Source: an uncultured Clostridia bacterium (GTDB taxonomy: Bacteria; Bacillota; Clostridia; Lachnospirales; Lachnospiraceae). From it: a DNA stretch of 64,000 bases. Below the pieces are notes generated by a model. That model was not told the DNA's origin. It was given only the letters and a program-made list of their open reading frames with translations, and ran no database searches. The first letter of the stretch is position 1. Each line of letters begins with the position of its first letter. The translations under genes were made by a program, and so were the position numbers. Positions 1 through 9,400 of this stretch are shown here, in pieces. The stretch lies in assembly GCA_948467395.1 (NCBI GenBank), contig CAOKDX010000001.1, positions 310,001 through 374,000 on the forward strand, written 5' to 3'.

Positions 1-405
1 ACACAGGTGCAGGCATTTAACTGTTATGCCGATGATTATGTGATCAAGCCGGTTTCACCTATTATATTATTGAAGAGGATGGAGACGATACTGCGAAGGG
101 TGCGCCGGGAGGCGCCGCGGGAGATGGGGCTTGTGATTCACCGAGAGGCCTATCAGGCATTCTATAACGGTGTCTCGCTGGAGCTGACCCTGAGTGAATT
201 TCTGCTGCTGCAGGCTCTGGCAGAGGAACCAAAGCGTGTCTTTACAAGGGAACAGCTGATCCTGCGGATCTTCAATGAGGACTATGTGGGCAATGACAGG
301 ATCATAGATGCCCATGTAAAGAACTTGAGGAAGAAGCTCCCGGAAAATGTTATTAAAACTGTCATTGGCGTGGGATATCAGTTTCAGGAAGGAGGAAATG
401 GCTAA
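1..405 (+). CDS. Response regulator, OmpR/PhoB family (5' partial)
   Basis: The open frame runs in from the window edge, so the phospho-acceptor Asp and most of the receiver domain are missing. What remains is the end of a receiver, including the ADDYVIKP stretch with the conserved Lys, then a winged-helix DNA-binding domain (ELTLSEFLLLQAL, then VDAH/VGYQF-type wing residues near the end: IIDAHVKNLRKKL and GVGYQF). This is the standard two-domain transcription factor of a two-component pair. Its stop TAA overlaps the ATG of the following kinase by one base (TAATG), so the two are translationally coupled. The kinase and the ABC exporter downstream are probably its partner and target. Confidence 0.93.
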   Translation, partial: TQVQAFNCYADDYVIKPVSPIILLKRMETILRRVRREAPREMGLVIHREAYQAFYNGVSLELTLSEFLLLQALAEEPKRVFTREQLILRIFNEDYVGNDRIIDAHVKNLRKKLPENVIKTVIGVGYQFQEGGNG

Positions 406-2027
406 TGGGGCTTTCAAGGAAAACATTTTTGTATAGCATGATCCTTGCTGGCGCGATGGTAATTCTTATCACCGGATATTTTGTTTTTATGCTGCCGTCC
501 CTTTATGTAGATTATGTGATGGACAGCAATCTTGATTCTGCCGTCCGGGTGCAGAGGGGCTATATGGAACAGCGATCCTATCAGGAACTGCCAGTAAAAA
601 ATCCTTCCGCTGTCTTTTCCCTGGAGATTCCCAAAGAGGGGAACGAGCTGTATGTGGTGGGGAAATTTTTTCGGATGACAGCCACAGTCCGTGAAAAGGA
701 ACTTCAGGAGCTGTTGGATGAGCTGCGGCGCAGCGCTGGGCTGCAGGGAGGAGAGGGACGGAAGATACCGGCGGTTCTAAATCAAAGGGAAGTCCGTGAG
801 GAATTAGCCGGGATATGGGAGAAGGCAGGCCGTTACTTTGCCAGCAGAAATCTTTTCTCGGAGGATTACCCTCTTCAATTCGAGGTGGAGGGAAAGGGGA
901 AGGAGCAGTGGGACGTGTACCGGGAAGAATATGGCAGGCTGCACACGGAGCCGGACGGCATTTTTGTATATGAAACGGGTGTATCCGACGGGGATTATCA
1001 ATATTCCATGTATTTTGCCTTTGGTCAGACAGAGGACGCCTTTATCCTTACAATCTTTCCCACTATGATGCCGCAGATGGAGGAGATCCTTCCTGTGGTG
1101 ACAGACAGCATGCCGATGATCATTGCCGTAGTCTTTTTGTTTGTGCTGGCCGCATCAAGGTTTTTTGCAGCGCGGATTGTCCATCCTGTAATCCGGCTGG
1201 CGGGGTATGCGGAGAGTGCCAGAATATCCGGAAAATTTGAGGCGGATTCCTTCGCGCTGGACAGCAAGGATGAAATCGGGCAGCTGGGACAATCCCTCCG
1301 GGAGCTGTATGACCGGCTTCAGGAGAATTACGAGGAACTGGAACAGAAAAACCATGCTTTAGCAGAGGAGAACGAGAGAAAGGAAATATTTCTGAGAGCA
1401 TCCTCCCATCAGCTGAAGACACCAGTCACAGCAGCATTGCTTCTGGTGGACGGAATGATCGGGGAGGTGGGGAAATACAGAAATGTAAAGGAGTATCTGC
1501 CAGAGGTCCGAAAACAGCTGCTGTCCATGCGGCGCATTGTGGAGGATATTCTATTTCTTAATTATCAGGCGGAGCATATGCACAAGGAAATGACGGATCT
1601 CAGGAAACTGGCGGAGGAGGCGGTGAAGGGATATAAGGTTCAGGCGGAGGCGGGGTCCCTGCAGTTCGAGCTGTCGGGAGAGGGCAGCGTCGTGACAGAC
1701 CGGGAGATGATGCGGAAGATCCTGGATAATCTTTTCTCCAATGCGGTGCAGTATACACCGGCAGGGCAGAGGATTTGTGTGGAGATAAGCAGCTGTTTCC
1801 TGCAGGTGGTAAACGATGGAACCACGATAGACGATTCCCTGCTTCCCCATGTGTTCGATCCCTTTGTCAGCAGTGTGGAAAACCGCAGGGGCAAGGGCCT
1901 GGGATTATACGTGGCGTCATATTACAGCAGGGTGCTTGGATGCAGACTGGAATTGTACAACCAGGAGGACAGTGTGTGCGCGAGACTGTTCTTCGGGGAA
2001 ATGGAAGGAGGGAAAGAACGATGTTGA
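405..2027 (+). CDS. Membrane sensor histidine kinase
   Basis: 540 residues. A membrane segment near residues 8-30, an extracytoplasmic region of about 200 residues, a second membrane segment near 229-250, then a HAMP-like linker and coiled coil. The phospho-accepting His is H335 in a SHQLKTP motif, followed by an ATPase domain with the N box (DNLFSNAVQYTP) and a G box (GKGLGLYVA). It would phosphorylate the response regulator encoded immediately upstream. The large outer domain matches no ligand-binding family I recognise, so the signal is unknown. The stop overlaps the start of the ABC ATPase by 7 bases, which puts sensor, regulator and transporter in one operon. Confidence 0.93.
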   Translation: MGLSRKTFLYSMILAGAMVILITGYFVFMLPSLYVDYVMDSNLDSAVRVQRGYMEQRSYQELPVKNPSAVFSLEIPKEGNELYVVGKFFRMTATVREKELQELLDELRRSAGLQGGEGRKIPAVLNQREVREELAGIWEKAGRYFASRNLFSEDYPLQFEVEGKGKEQWDVYREEYGRLHTEPDGIFVYETGVSDGDYQYSMYFAFGQTEDAFILTIFPTMMPQMEEILPVVTDSMPMIIAVVFLFVLAASRFFAARIVHPVIRLAGYAESARISGKFEADSFALDSKDEIGQLGQSLRELYDRLQENYEELEQKNHALAEENERKEIFLRASSHQLKTPVTAALLLVDGMIGEVGKYRNVKEYLPEVRKQLLSMRRIVEDILFLNYQAEHMHKEMTDLRKLAEEAVKGYKVQAEAGSLQFELSGEGSVVTDREMMRKILDNLFSNAVQYTPAGQRICVEISSCFLQVVNDGTTIDDSLLPHVFDPFVSSVENRRGKGLGLYVASYYSRVLGCRLELYNQEDSVCARLFFGEMEGGKERC

Positions 2028-2902
2028 CGATCAGACAGCTGCAGGTGGAGTATGGCGGACAGACGGCATTGCGGATCACGCAGCCCGTCTCATTCCGGAA
2101 AGGGGACCGCATTGGGATCATCGGTTCCAACGGAGCCGGCAAGACCACGCTGGTGAAGGCCGTTCTTGGACTGCTTCCCTATAAGGGAAGCATTGTGACA
2201 GAGCTTCGGCAGGAACAGATGGCCGCCCACATGCAGTCCAATGCCTATGTGAACACGATGCCGGTGAAATATATTATGGAAATGGTGCTGGGCACCCGGC
2301 TGCGTCAGAATGATAAGCTAAAGCAGCTCATTGATTTCTTTGACTTTGGAGCGTGCCTGTCGAAGAAGTACTCCGCCCTGTCAGGCGGACAGAAACAGAA
2401 ATTCACTATTATCATGGTAATGCTCCAGGAGGCCGAGCTGACCTTCTATGATGAGGTGACGTCTGGACTGGATTTCGAGACGAGACAGAGACTGATGGAG
2501 AAGCTGGTGGAGTGGTATACAGACAGGGCGGATACGCTGGTCATCGTGTCGCATTATTATGAGGAACTGGAGCTGCTGGCGGATAAGCTTCTTATTCTGG
2601 ATCAGGGGAATGTCGTGGCCTATGGCTCCCGGGAGGAGCTTTTTCAGAAATATTGCGGCAACGCCATTGTTATAGTTGAGAACAGCAGAAGGAACAGGGA
2701 ATTGACAGAAGAGTTCCCGGTACTGGAGGCGCCGGGCCACCTTCTTGCCCTGTCCTGCCGGGACGGGGAGATGGAAAAGAGAATTTTTTGCAGACTGGTG
2801 GAACACAATGTCAATTTCAAACGGAGCAATTCCGATATTGAGATTATGTCTATCAACGCGATACAAAGGTATTACAGGGAACAGGAGGGCAGCGCCATAT
2901 GA
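2021..2902 (+). CDS. ABC transporter ATP-binding protein
   Basis: 293 residues. I place the start at the ATG at 2021 because it has a GGAGG ribosome site at about 2007-2012 and the protein then begins directly with the ABC fold (MLTIRQLQVEYGG). An upstream in-frame start at 1775 would lie inside the kinase gene. Walker A is GSNGAGKTT, the signature is LSGGQKQK and Walker B is AELTFYDEVTSG. The signature domain is followed by about 90 residues of C-terminal extension. It forms the cytoplasmic motor for the ABC-2 permease encoded next, with a 4-base ATGA overlap. Substrate unknown; coupling to a two-component system suggests drug or peptide export or signalling. Confidence 0.92.
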   Translation: MLTIRQLQVEYGGQTALRITQPVSFRKGDRIGIIGSNGAGKTTLVKAVLGLLPYKGSIVTELRQEQMAAHMQSNAYVNTMPVKYIMEMVLGTRLRQNDKLKQLIDFFDFGACLSKKYSALSGGQKQKFTIIMVMLQEAELTFYDEVTSGLDFETRQRLMEKLVEWYTDRADTLVIVSHYYEELELLADKLLILDQGNVVAYGSREELFQKYCGNAIVIVENSRRNRELTEEFPVLEAPGHLLALSCRDGEMEKRIFCRLVEHNVNFKRSNSDIEIMSINAIQRYYREQEGSAI

Positions 2903-3666
2903 AAAAAAAGAAATTCTGCGTTCAGATGATCTGGTATGAATTGAGGAACCTGAATGGCAATCTGATGTCACACTTCTTTGGCATTGTTTTTCCCAATCTT
3001 ATGAGCTTACTTATATCAAAGGCGTCCTGTGCACAGGTTCCGGCGGAACTAAGGCCTCGGATCGTTACTTCCATAATGCTGAGCATGAGCCTGGTCATGC
3101 CCATGGCTACAATGTTTCTCGGATATGGCGCCCTGTATTCACAGGAGGTGGAGAAGGGGGTTCCCCTTCGGATGCATCTCTTTGGAATCAGGGAGAGCAG
3201 TCTGATGCTGGCAAAGATAGTGGCGCATTTTATCCTTCTTACGGTGGAGATACTGATCTTTGCTGTATTCCATATTCTTTTGATGGATGTACAGAAGCCG
3301 GCGGTGTCCTCTCTTGTATGCCTGCTGGTGTCGCTGTATGCGGTGGCGCTTGTATTTATGGTGCTGTCCCATGCCATTGCCAATATCTTCCGCCGGTTCA
3401 GTTATACCTTCGGGATCGAGATGTCCCTCTATTTTTCCTTGATGGTATTGACGGGAATGATGGGGGTCAGGACGGAGCAGCTGCCGAAGGTTTTGCAGCG
3501 GATGGCAGAGACGCTTCCCATGACGTATATCAGCAATGACTTTGTGGATTTCTGGCAGGGCGGTCCGTATAATTTTATGCCGTTTATCCAGGCGTTTGTC
3601 TTTATGGGAGCTGTCACCGGGGTGATACTGCTGTTTTCCATGTGGAAAAGCCGGCGGCGTCAATGA
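2899..3666 (+). CDS. ABC-2 type transporter permease
   Basis: 255 residues with about six hydrophobic segments, for example LVMPMATMFLGYGALYS, FILLTVEILIFAVFHILLM, LVCLLVSLYAVALVFMVL and AFVFMGAVTGVILLF. The lysine-rich N terminus (MKKKKF) lies in the cytoplasm by the positive-inside rule. The layout is that of ABC-2 exporter membrane subunits. Its ATG overlaps the stop of the ATPase gene, so the two are made together. It is the last gene of the operon: a strong terminator hairpin follows 35 bases after the stop. The transported substrate cannot be inferred from sequence. Confidence 0.88.
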   Translation: MKKKKFCVQMIWYELRNLNGNLMSHFFGIVFPNLMSLLISKASCAQVPAELRPRIVTSIMLSMSLVMPMATMFLGYGALYSQEVEKGVPLRMHLFGIRESSLMLAKIVAHFILLTVEILIFAVFHILLMDVQKPAVSSLVCLLVSLYAVALVFMVLSHAIANIFRRFSYTFGIEMSLYFSLMVLTGMMGVRTEQLPKVLQRMAETLPMTYISNDFVDFWQGGPYNFMPFIQAFVFMGAVTGVILLFSMWKSRRRQ

Positions 3667-3700
3667 TCCGGGGATTCATACGGCTTGGACAGATCAATAA

Positions 3701-3742
3701 GTTACCGTCTCTTCACCGGCTGGTGAGGAGACGGTAACTTTT
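3701..3742 (+). terminator. Rho-independent terminator
   Basis: A 17-bp stem (3701-3717 with 3722-3738, one G-U pair) closes a GGCT tetraloop and is followed by TTTT. It ends the two-component/ABC operon. Confidence 0.92.
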
Positions 3743-3776
3743 ATGTGAAAAACGGTAATATATCCGATTTTTTGCC

Positions 3777-3805
3777 TTGTTTCGGCTATTGTCATATGGT
3801 ATACT
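3777..3805 (+). promoter_or_regulatory. Sigma-A-type promoter for the zinc-ribbon gene
   Basis: TTGTTT at 3777-3782 and TATACT at 3800-3805 are separated by 17 bases. The site lies between the preceding terminator and the start of the zinc-ribbon gene at 3847. Confidence 0.6.
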
Positions 3806-3846
3806 TTTATTAGAATGGGTAGAAAAAGCAAGGAGTGAGGGTAAGG

Positions 3847-4239
3847 ATGGGCAGAGTTTACGAAGGCAGGTGTCCGGAATGTGGTTATCACCAGGAGCTT
3901 TTTCTGGGCGGCGGCATGATGAGTGTGAATCTGGAGATAAGCTCCGGGGTACTGCCGGCGCATGAGCAGGAAATGATAAGGGGAATGCGGGATCGGAAGG
4001 AGATTGCCGGTTTTCATGTGGAGAACTATCTTGCTGAGTGCTCCAGCTGTCAGGAAATAACGGGGAAGACCCTGATTGAAGTTACGGATCAGCAGGAAAC
4101 CCGTCATATTTTCGGAGAGTACTGTAGTTCCTGCGGCAAAAAGCTGGAGATTTACAGAGAGAATGAAAAGGCAGCGGTGACATGTCCCAGGTGCCGGCAG
4201 GGCATTCTGACATTGGAAGAATGCGGGCTTTGGGATTAA
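3847..4239 (+). CDS. Small protein with two zinc ribbons, function unknown
   Basis: 130 residues from the ATG at 3847, which has AAGGAG upstream; a GTG at 3835 would sit on that ribosome site. Four CxxC motifs are visible: CPEC near the N terminus, CSSC in the middle, CSSC, and CPRC near the C terminus. They could make two four-cysteine zinc ribbons. No membrane segment or signal peptide. I do not recognise the family. It sits just upstream of the flagellin pair but has its own promoter and there is no overlap with the flagellin gene, so a flagellar link is only positional. Confidence 0.8.
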   Translation: MGRVYEGRCPECGYHQELFLGGGMMSVNLEISSGVLPAHEQEMIRGMRDRKEIAGFHVENYLAECSSCQEITGKTLIEVTDQQETRHIFGEYCSSCGKKLEIYRENEKAAVTCPRCRQGILTLEECGLWD

Positions 4240-4262
4240 ACATTTTGTACCGGATCTGACAA
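4237..4262 (+). promoter_or_regulatory. Possible flagellar sigma-28-type promoter
   Basis: TAAA at 4237-4240, 14 bases, then TCTGACAA at 4255-4262, which matches the sigma-28 -10 consensus GCCGATAA at five of eight positions. The TAAA overlaps the stop codon of the previous gene. It would give a leader of about 75 bases before the flagellin start. Weak match, offered because no sigma-A promoter is evident here. Confidence 0.3.
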
Positions 4263-4303
4263 CGGGGAAGATGCAATGCAGGGAAGCATGGTGCAAAGTG
4301 ACT

Positions 4304-4323
4304 GCTCAACGGTGGCGTTGAGC
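4304..4323 (+). promoter_or_regulatory. Leader hairpin ahead of flagellinolysin
   Basis: GCTCAACG (4304-4311) pairs perfectly with CGTTGAGC (4316-4323) around a GTGG loop. The stem ends 8 bases before the GGGAGG ribosome site. No U tract follows, so it is not a terminator; a role in mRNA stability or translation control is inferred. Confidence 0.5.
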
Positions 4324-4342
4324 TTATCAGGGAGGATAAAGA

Positions 4343-6400
4343 ATGATCATATCGCATAATATACTGGCTATGAATGCCAGTAGAAATCTGGGTCTGACAG
4401 AGAAGGATCTGCTAAAGAGCACCCGCAGGCTGTCTTCCGGATACCGTATAACCATGGCGGCTGACGATGCGGCGGGACTGTCCATCAGTGAAAAGATGCG
4501 TGCGCAGATCCGTGGGCTGAAACGTGCTTCGGAAAATGCACAGGATGGAATCTCCCTGCTGCAGGTGGCCGACGGCGCACTGGGGGAGGTTCAGGCCATG
4601 CTGAACAGAATGCGGGAGTTGTCTGTTCAGGGTGCCAGTGACATCAATACGAAAGAGGACCGCGATGCCATACAGGCGGAGATTGATGAGCTGACAGAGG
4701 AGATTGACCATGTGGCAAAGACGACAGAGTTCAACAAAAAGATTCTGTTGGACGGTTCCTGGGCCGGTTCTGGGAGTTCCTCAGCAAAGCCGGTATATTT
4801 TATGATGGAACATGGAAAGGGCGGGATACGGCTTGAGAATTCCCTGGAAGCCCTGAATGGGGAAAAGGCTGGTGAGCGTGTTACGCTGCAGGAGGCCATG
4901 GAATCAGAGGGTTTGAACATTATCTATACAGAGATTGAAAATGATTTTGCCACCACACAGACAGCCAGTGGAAAGCCAACCGCCGCGGGGTATGATAATC
5001 TAAAGAAAACACTGGAGGAACAGATCGTTCCACAGGCGGTAAAATCTTTGCTGGCGGCATTTCCTGATACCTTTGATTATCTCAACAGCTCTTCCATCGG
5101 CATCGGACTCAAGCTTGTGAACCAGCCTGGCAGCGCCACGCTGGCGTCTGTGGGGATCGGCTTTCTGACCTACAGCGACGGCACGCTGGTGAAGGATCAG
5201 TTTTCCTATACATTAACTGTAAATATGGGTTATCTTGACATGGATGCCTCCGGCAATATTGCCTCCAACCCTGCTTCATCCAAGGGGCGGGAGGCACTGG
5301 AGACCACTATTGTCCACGAAATGATGCACGCCCTGATGGACGAAACGCTTACCAATGGCATGCTCGGGGTACAGGACGGCAAAAAGAATCCGGCATTCCG
5401 GTTTCCAGGCTGGTTTGTAGAGGGCATGGCCCAGACGGCGGCAGGCGGCTGCAGTCCCTATAATGACTGGGTCAATGGTGGTCTGGGCCTGACGGCAGGG
5501 AGCACGGAGGCGTCCATATCGGCGGCAGTAAAAAGCAGTGCCAATTCCCTCGCAAGCGGTTCCACGGCGTCCCAGTACGGCACGGGATACCTGGCATGTA
5601 TGTACCTTGGCTTTCTGGCGTCGGGATCCGGTGCGGTTGATGAAAACAGCATTGCCGCCGGACTGGATAAAATAATGGATGAGATGAAAAATGGGAAGAG
5701 TCTGGATGATGTCATAAAGGAGCATACATCCTATGCCGGTGTTTCGGATTTTGAAAAGAATTTCGGAGACGGTGCGTCCAGTGCGTTCATCAAAGAGCTG
5801 GTGACAAAGGTGGGAGCGGGCAATGGCGGCCTTGTGGGCGGCAGCTTTGCCAATACGGATCTTCTGCCGGATACAGTTTATAACACAAATCTGTTTCATT
5901 TAAATACACAGAATGATACCGTGTTGAATACATATCCGCCAGGGGTAGACAAACTGACGGATGGCGGCAGCGGCGGAGGGACCAGGGGCGGTGGCAGCGG
6001 AGACGGTCTCTGGTTTCAGGTCGGTGCCAATGACGGTCAGGGAATCCGGGTCTATATTGACGATATGGGGGCGGACGCCCTGGGGATCCGGGGGTTGTCC
6101 GTGGCGGATCATGAGTCGGCGGGAGAATCCATGAATATACTGGATGATGCGCTGAAGGAGGTGTCGCGGCAGCGGTCGGTGATCGGAGCCAGCCACAACC
6201 GGCTGGAGTATACCGTTCGGAATGCAGACAACAGCGTGGAGAATCTTCAGGCTGCGGAGAGCCGGCTCCGGGATCTTGATATGGCAGAGGAAATGACGAA
6301 ATACAGCAAATCTCAGATCCTGCTGCAGGCAGGCCAGTCCATGCTGGCCCAGGCGGCTCACGCGCCGGAAAATATTCTGCAGCTATTAGGGCGTGTCTGA
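4343..6400 (+). CDS. Flagellin with internal metallopeptidase domain (flagellinolysin type)
   Basis: 685 residues. Residues 1 to about 145 are a classical flagellin D0/D1 segment (MIISHNILAMNASRNLG; RLSSGYRI; AADDAAGLSISEKMRAQIRG), and about 550-685 is the matching C-terminal D1/D0 (LWFQVGANDGQG; LRDLDMAEEM; SILLQAGQSMLAQA-like end). The centre is not a usual flagellin variable domain: it contains a zinc peptidase HEMMH motif at 325-329 and a glutamate at 360 (WFVEGMAQ), placed like the third zinc ligand of gluzincins. A Gly/Ser-rich linker precedes the C-terminal flagellin part. This architecture is that of flagellinolysins, flagellins that assemble into filaments with protease activity. It should be exported by the flagellar type III apparatus and polymerise. 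RBS GGGAGG precedes the ATG. The substrate is unknown. Confidence 0.93.
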   Translation: MIISHNILAMNASRNLGLTEKDLLKSTRRLSSGYRITMAADDAAGLSISEKMRAQIRGLKRASENAQDGISLLQVADGALGEVQAMLNRMRELSVQGASDINTKEDRDAIQAEIDELTEEIDHVAKTTEFNKKILLDGSWAGSGSSSAKPVYFMMEHGKGGIRLENSLEALNGEKAGERVTLQEAMESEGLNIIYTEIENDFATTQTASGKPTAAGYDNLKKTLEEQIVPQAVKSLLAAFPDTFDYLNSSSIGIGLKLVNQPGSATLASVGIGFLTYSDGTLVKDQFSYTLTVNMGYLDMDASGNIASNPASSKGREALETTIVHEMMHALMDETLTNGMLGVQDGKKNPAFRFPGWFVEGMAQTAAGGCSPYNDWVNGGLGLTAGSTEASISAAVKSSANSLASGSTASQYGTGYLACMYLGFLASGSGAVDENSIAAGLDKIMDEMKNGKSLDDVIKEHTSYAGVSDFEKNFGDGASSAFIKELVTKVGAGNGGLVGGSFANTDLLPDTVYNTNLFHLNTQNDTVLNTYPPGVDKLTDGGSGGGTRGGGSGDGLWFQVGANDGQGIRVYIDDMGADALGIRGLSVADHESAGESMNILDDALKEVSRQRSVIGASHNRLEYTVRNADNSVENLQAAESRLRDLDMAEEMTKYSKSQILLQAGQSMLAQAAHAPENILQLLGRV

Positions 6401-6456
6401 AAACTCATTAACGACATGTCCACGGCTGATCAATATATTTTATCAGGGAGGATACT

Positions 6457-9400
6457 ATGATTATTCAGCATAATATGGCGGCCCGGAATATACTGACTCA
6501 ATATGGGATAACAAATGACAGGCTAAGGAAAGCGACGGAGAGACTTTCCTCTGGCTATAAGGTAAACCGGGCGGCGGACAATGCCGCCGCCCTGGCCATC
6601 TCAGAGAAAAAGAGGGCTCAGATCCGGGGGCTGAGCCGGGCGGCGAAGAACGCACAGGATGGGATTAGTTTTGTACAGACCGGGGACGGGGCCATGAGCC
6701 AGATGGCAGCCATGCTCCACCGAATGCGGGAGCTTACCGTACAGGCGTTGAATGACGGCGTGTACCAGCCGGAGGATCAGGCGGCGATGCAGATGGAGTT
6801 TGACCAGCTGCAGGGTGAGATTGACCGGGTCAACGATCAGACGGAATTTAATAAGAAAATGGTGTTTGAGCACTACACAGAAGACTATTCAACGATTGAG
6901 GGAAACCGGGTATGGAGCCAGAGCCAGTACCACACGATAGACAGTACGAATTCATCCTTGACAGTAAATTATGTCACCGTGGCGGAGGACGGCACCGAGA
7001 CGAAGAAACAGCTGACACTGACGATTCCGGAAGGCACATATACGACACAGGAGCTGATGGACGAGATGGATGATGTCGTCACGGCGTTGGGAGAACAGGC
7101 AGACGGTCTGTGTCTGGAATATACAGATAAACATACATGCAACATGGTACTGCAGAATGGGAAAGAGGTCAGGGATGTATCCGGCGGACTTTCCTATTTA
7201 TTTTTTGATTCCTATGGGGGGAACAAGTCGGGTGCCCTCATTGGCACTACCGTTTTCTATCCGGGAAATCCGCTGATGGTGAAGGCGGGGAAAAACGATG
7301 AACTGCGTTTCCGTATCGATTATTTTGACGGCACCTCCCGGGACGTTTTTATTAAGGTGGCGGAGGACGGTTATACCCGGGGCGATATGATCCGGTATCT
7401 GAATCAATATACCTTTGCAGACGGAAAAACTCTTGCGGATTATGGGATGAAAGCCAGCGAATATGGCAGCGCATCCATTCAGCTGGGTGGTGAATCGGGA
7501 ATTATCACCGGCCTCAAGGGGAATATGTTTGAGATTGATGAGGAACATTATGACTCCGTGTTCTACGATAATACAAAATATGGATCGGCCACCGAGGTTC
7601 CGGCGGTATTTACCGGTGCGGATGTGTTGAATGAGGCGGATCTGAACCATGCTAAATTCCAGATTGTCAGCGGACAAAACGATATGCTGAGCATCCGGGT
7701 GGATGGGGGAGCATTTGAAACGATCCAGCTGGATGCCGGAGACTACACGATGTCAGGCATGGTGGCAGAGCTTCAGAAGAAGCTGGATGCCAAAAATCTG
7801 GGAGTGACGGTATCCTCTCATCTGGTGAATGGAGTGATAACGCCAAATGGAAATAAGAATTATCGGTTTGCCGGCCTGACCCTCACCGGCAGTACTGTGG
7901 GGAAAGAGGGGAAGATAGAGTTTGATGTGCCTGGCAGCAGTGCCTACGAGACCCTCTTTGTCAAGCGCGAATATACCGATACCGGAGTGAATTCGGTGAC
8001 GTCTGCCGGTGTGTGGAATTATACAAGCACAGTGCCCTCTGTCACTGGAGGCAGGGAATTTGACAGCTCGGTGGATTTTCCCCTGACTCTGAAGGGCGCC
8101 AGCAACAACAATTCCTTTACCCTGGAGGTGACAGAAGCGGGGCAGCCGGTGAAGAGACAGACAATTGCCATAGAGGGCACCTTTGGGGATCTGAGCGACC
8201 TTATCTCTGAGATCAATAATCAGATTGCCAAGACAGAATATAAAGATAAAATACTGGCCACCAGCTATGGCAGCCAGATCCGGCTCACCATACGGTCAGG
8301 CAATGACACCGTATCCAAAATCAATGTGGCAAAAAACAGCAGCGATGGATATAATGTATTGTTTGTCGGCGAGTCGATCGAGTGGCCCACGGTAAAGGAT
8401 ACGACACTGCTGCCGGTGAAGCCCGGTCCGGATGGAAAAATTGCATTTACCTCATCCAATAATAGGCTTATTGTGAATGTGGGAGGCTCAGACCGGATCG
8501 TGGTAATTCCCCCTGGCAGCTATACGCCGGAGAAGCTGGTGGAGCTTCTCAACGATAAGGACAGCGTGCTGAAGGGAAAGACGATAGTGGGGGAGAGCTC
8601 ATACGGTTCATCGACCTATACCGGAAATACGGTGGGCAAATACGTATCCTCGGAGAGCGGAACGGAGAAGCCCTATCAAATTACCGGCGCCGACGGCACG
8701 GGGGGAAAGGTGGACGGCTCCACCCAGATCAAGGACGGAACACCTGCCTGGTGTCAGCTGGGAGGTACTCTTCCCGCTGTGACGAAGGTAGATGGCACAA
8801 ACGACCGGTTTACGATAACGGTGAATGGGAAGGACTGCAATGTCACGCTGGGACACACGGATTATGACAGGATCAAGCTGGCGGAGGAGCTGCAGGCCAA
8901 GATAAATGCCCAGATGTCTGAGGCAAATAAGGTGAAGGTTACTGTGTTGGGAGGCCATCTGAGGTTTGAGACCGCAGCCATCGGCGAGGGCAGAACGATC
9001 ACGGTGGGGAATTCCACCTTTCTGTCCAGTGTCAATACGAACAGGACGAAGGGGTATACCACTACCACATCCTTCTCCTCCTATACATTTCCTTTTACCC
9101 TGTCATCTGCCAATAATAAATTTACGATCAAAATAGACGGGGCGGCCACAACAGTAGATCTCGATACTACGAAGACATATAGCAGTCTGGATGATATCCA
9201 GACGGAATTAAATGCGAAACTGTTCCCCAAGGGAGTGGCAGTTACAAAATACAGCGGCGGTCTGAAATTCGAGAGGACCACAGCGGGGAAGGGAAGCGTC
9301 AGCCTGGATATAAACAGCAGCGGTTCGGCGGGAACCATCTTGTTTAAATCGCCGGGAATTGCCACCATGAGCCCGGTTACGGTACCGAAGGCAGATGCTG

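Noticed and set aside
1775..2020. An 82-residue N-terminal extension of the ABC ATPase
   Set aside because: It would lie inside the kinase gene, has no ribosome site, and the protein matches ABC ATPases only from the ATG at 2021.
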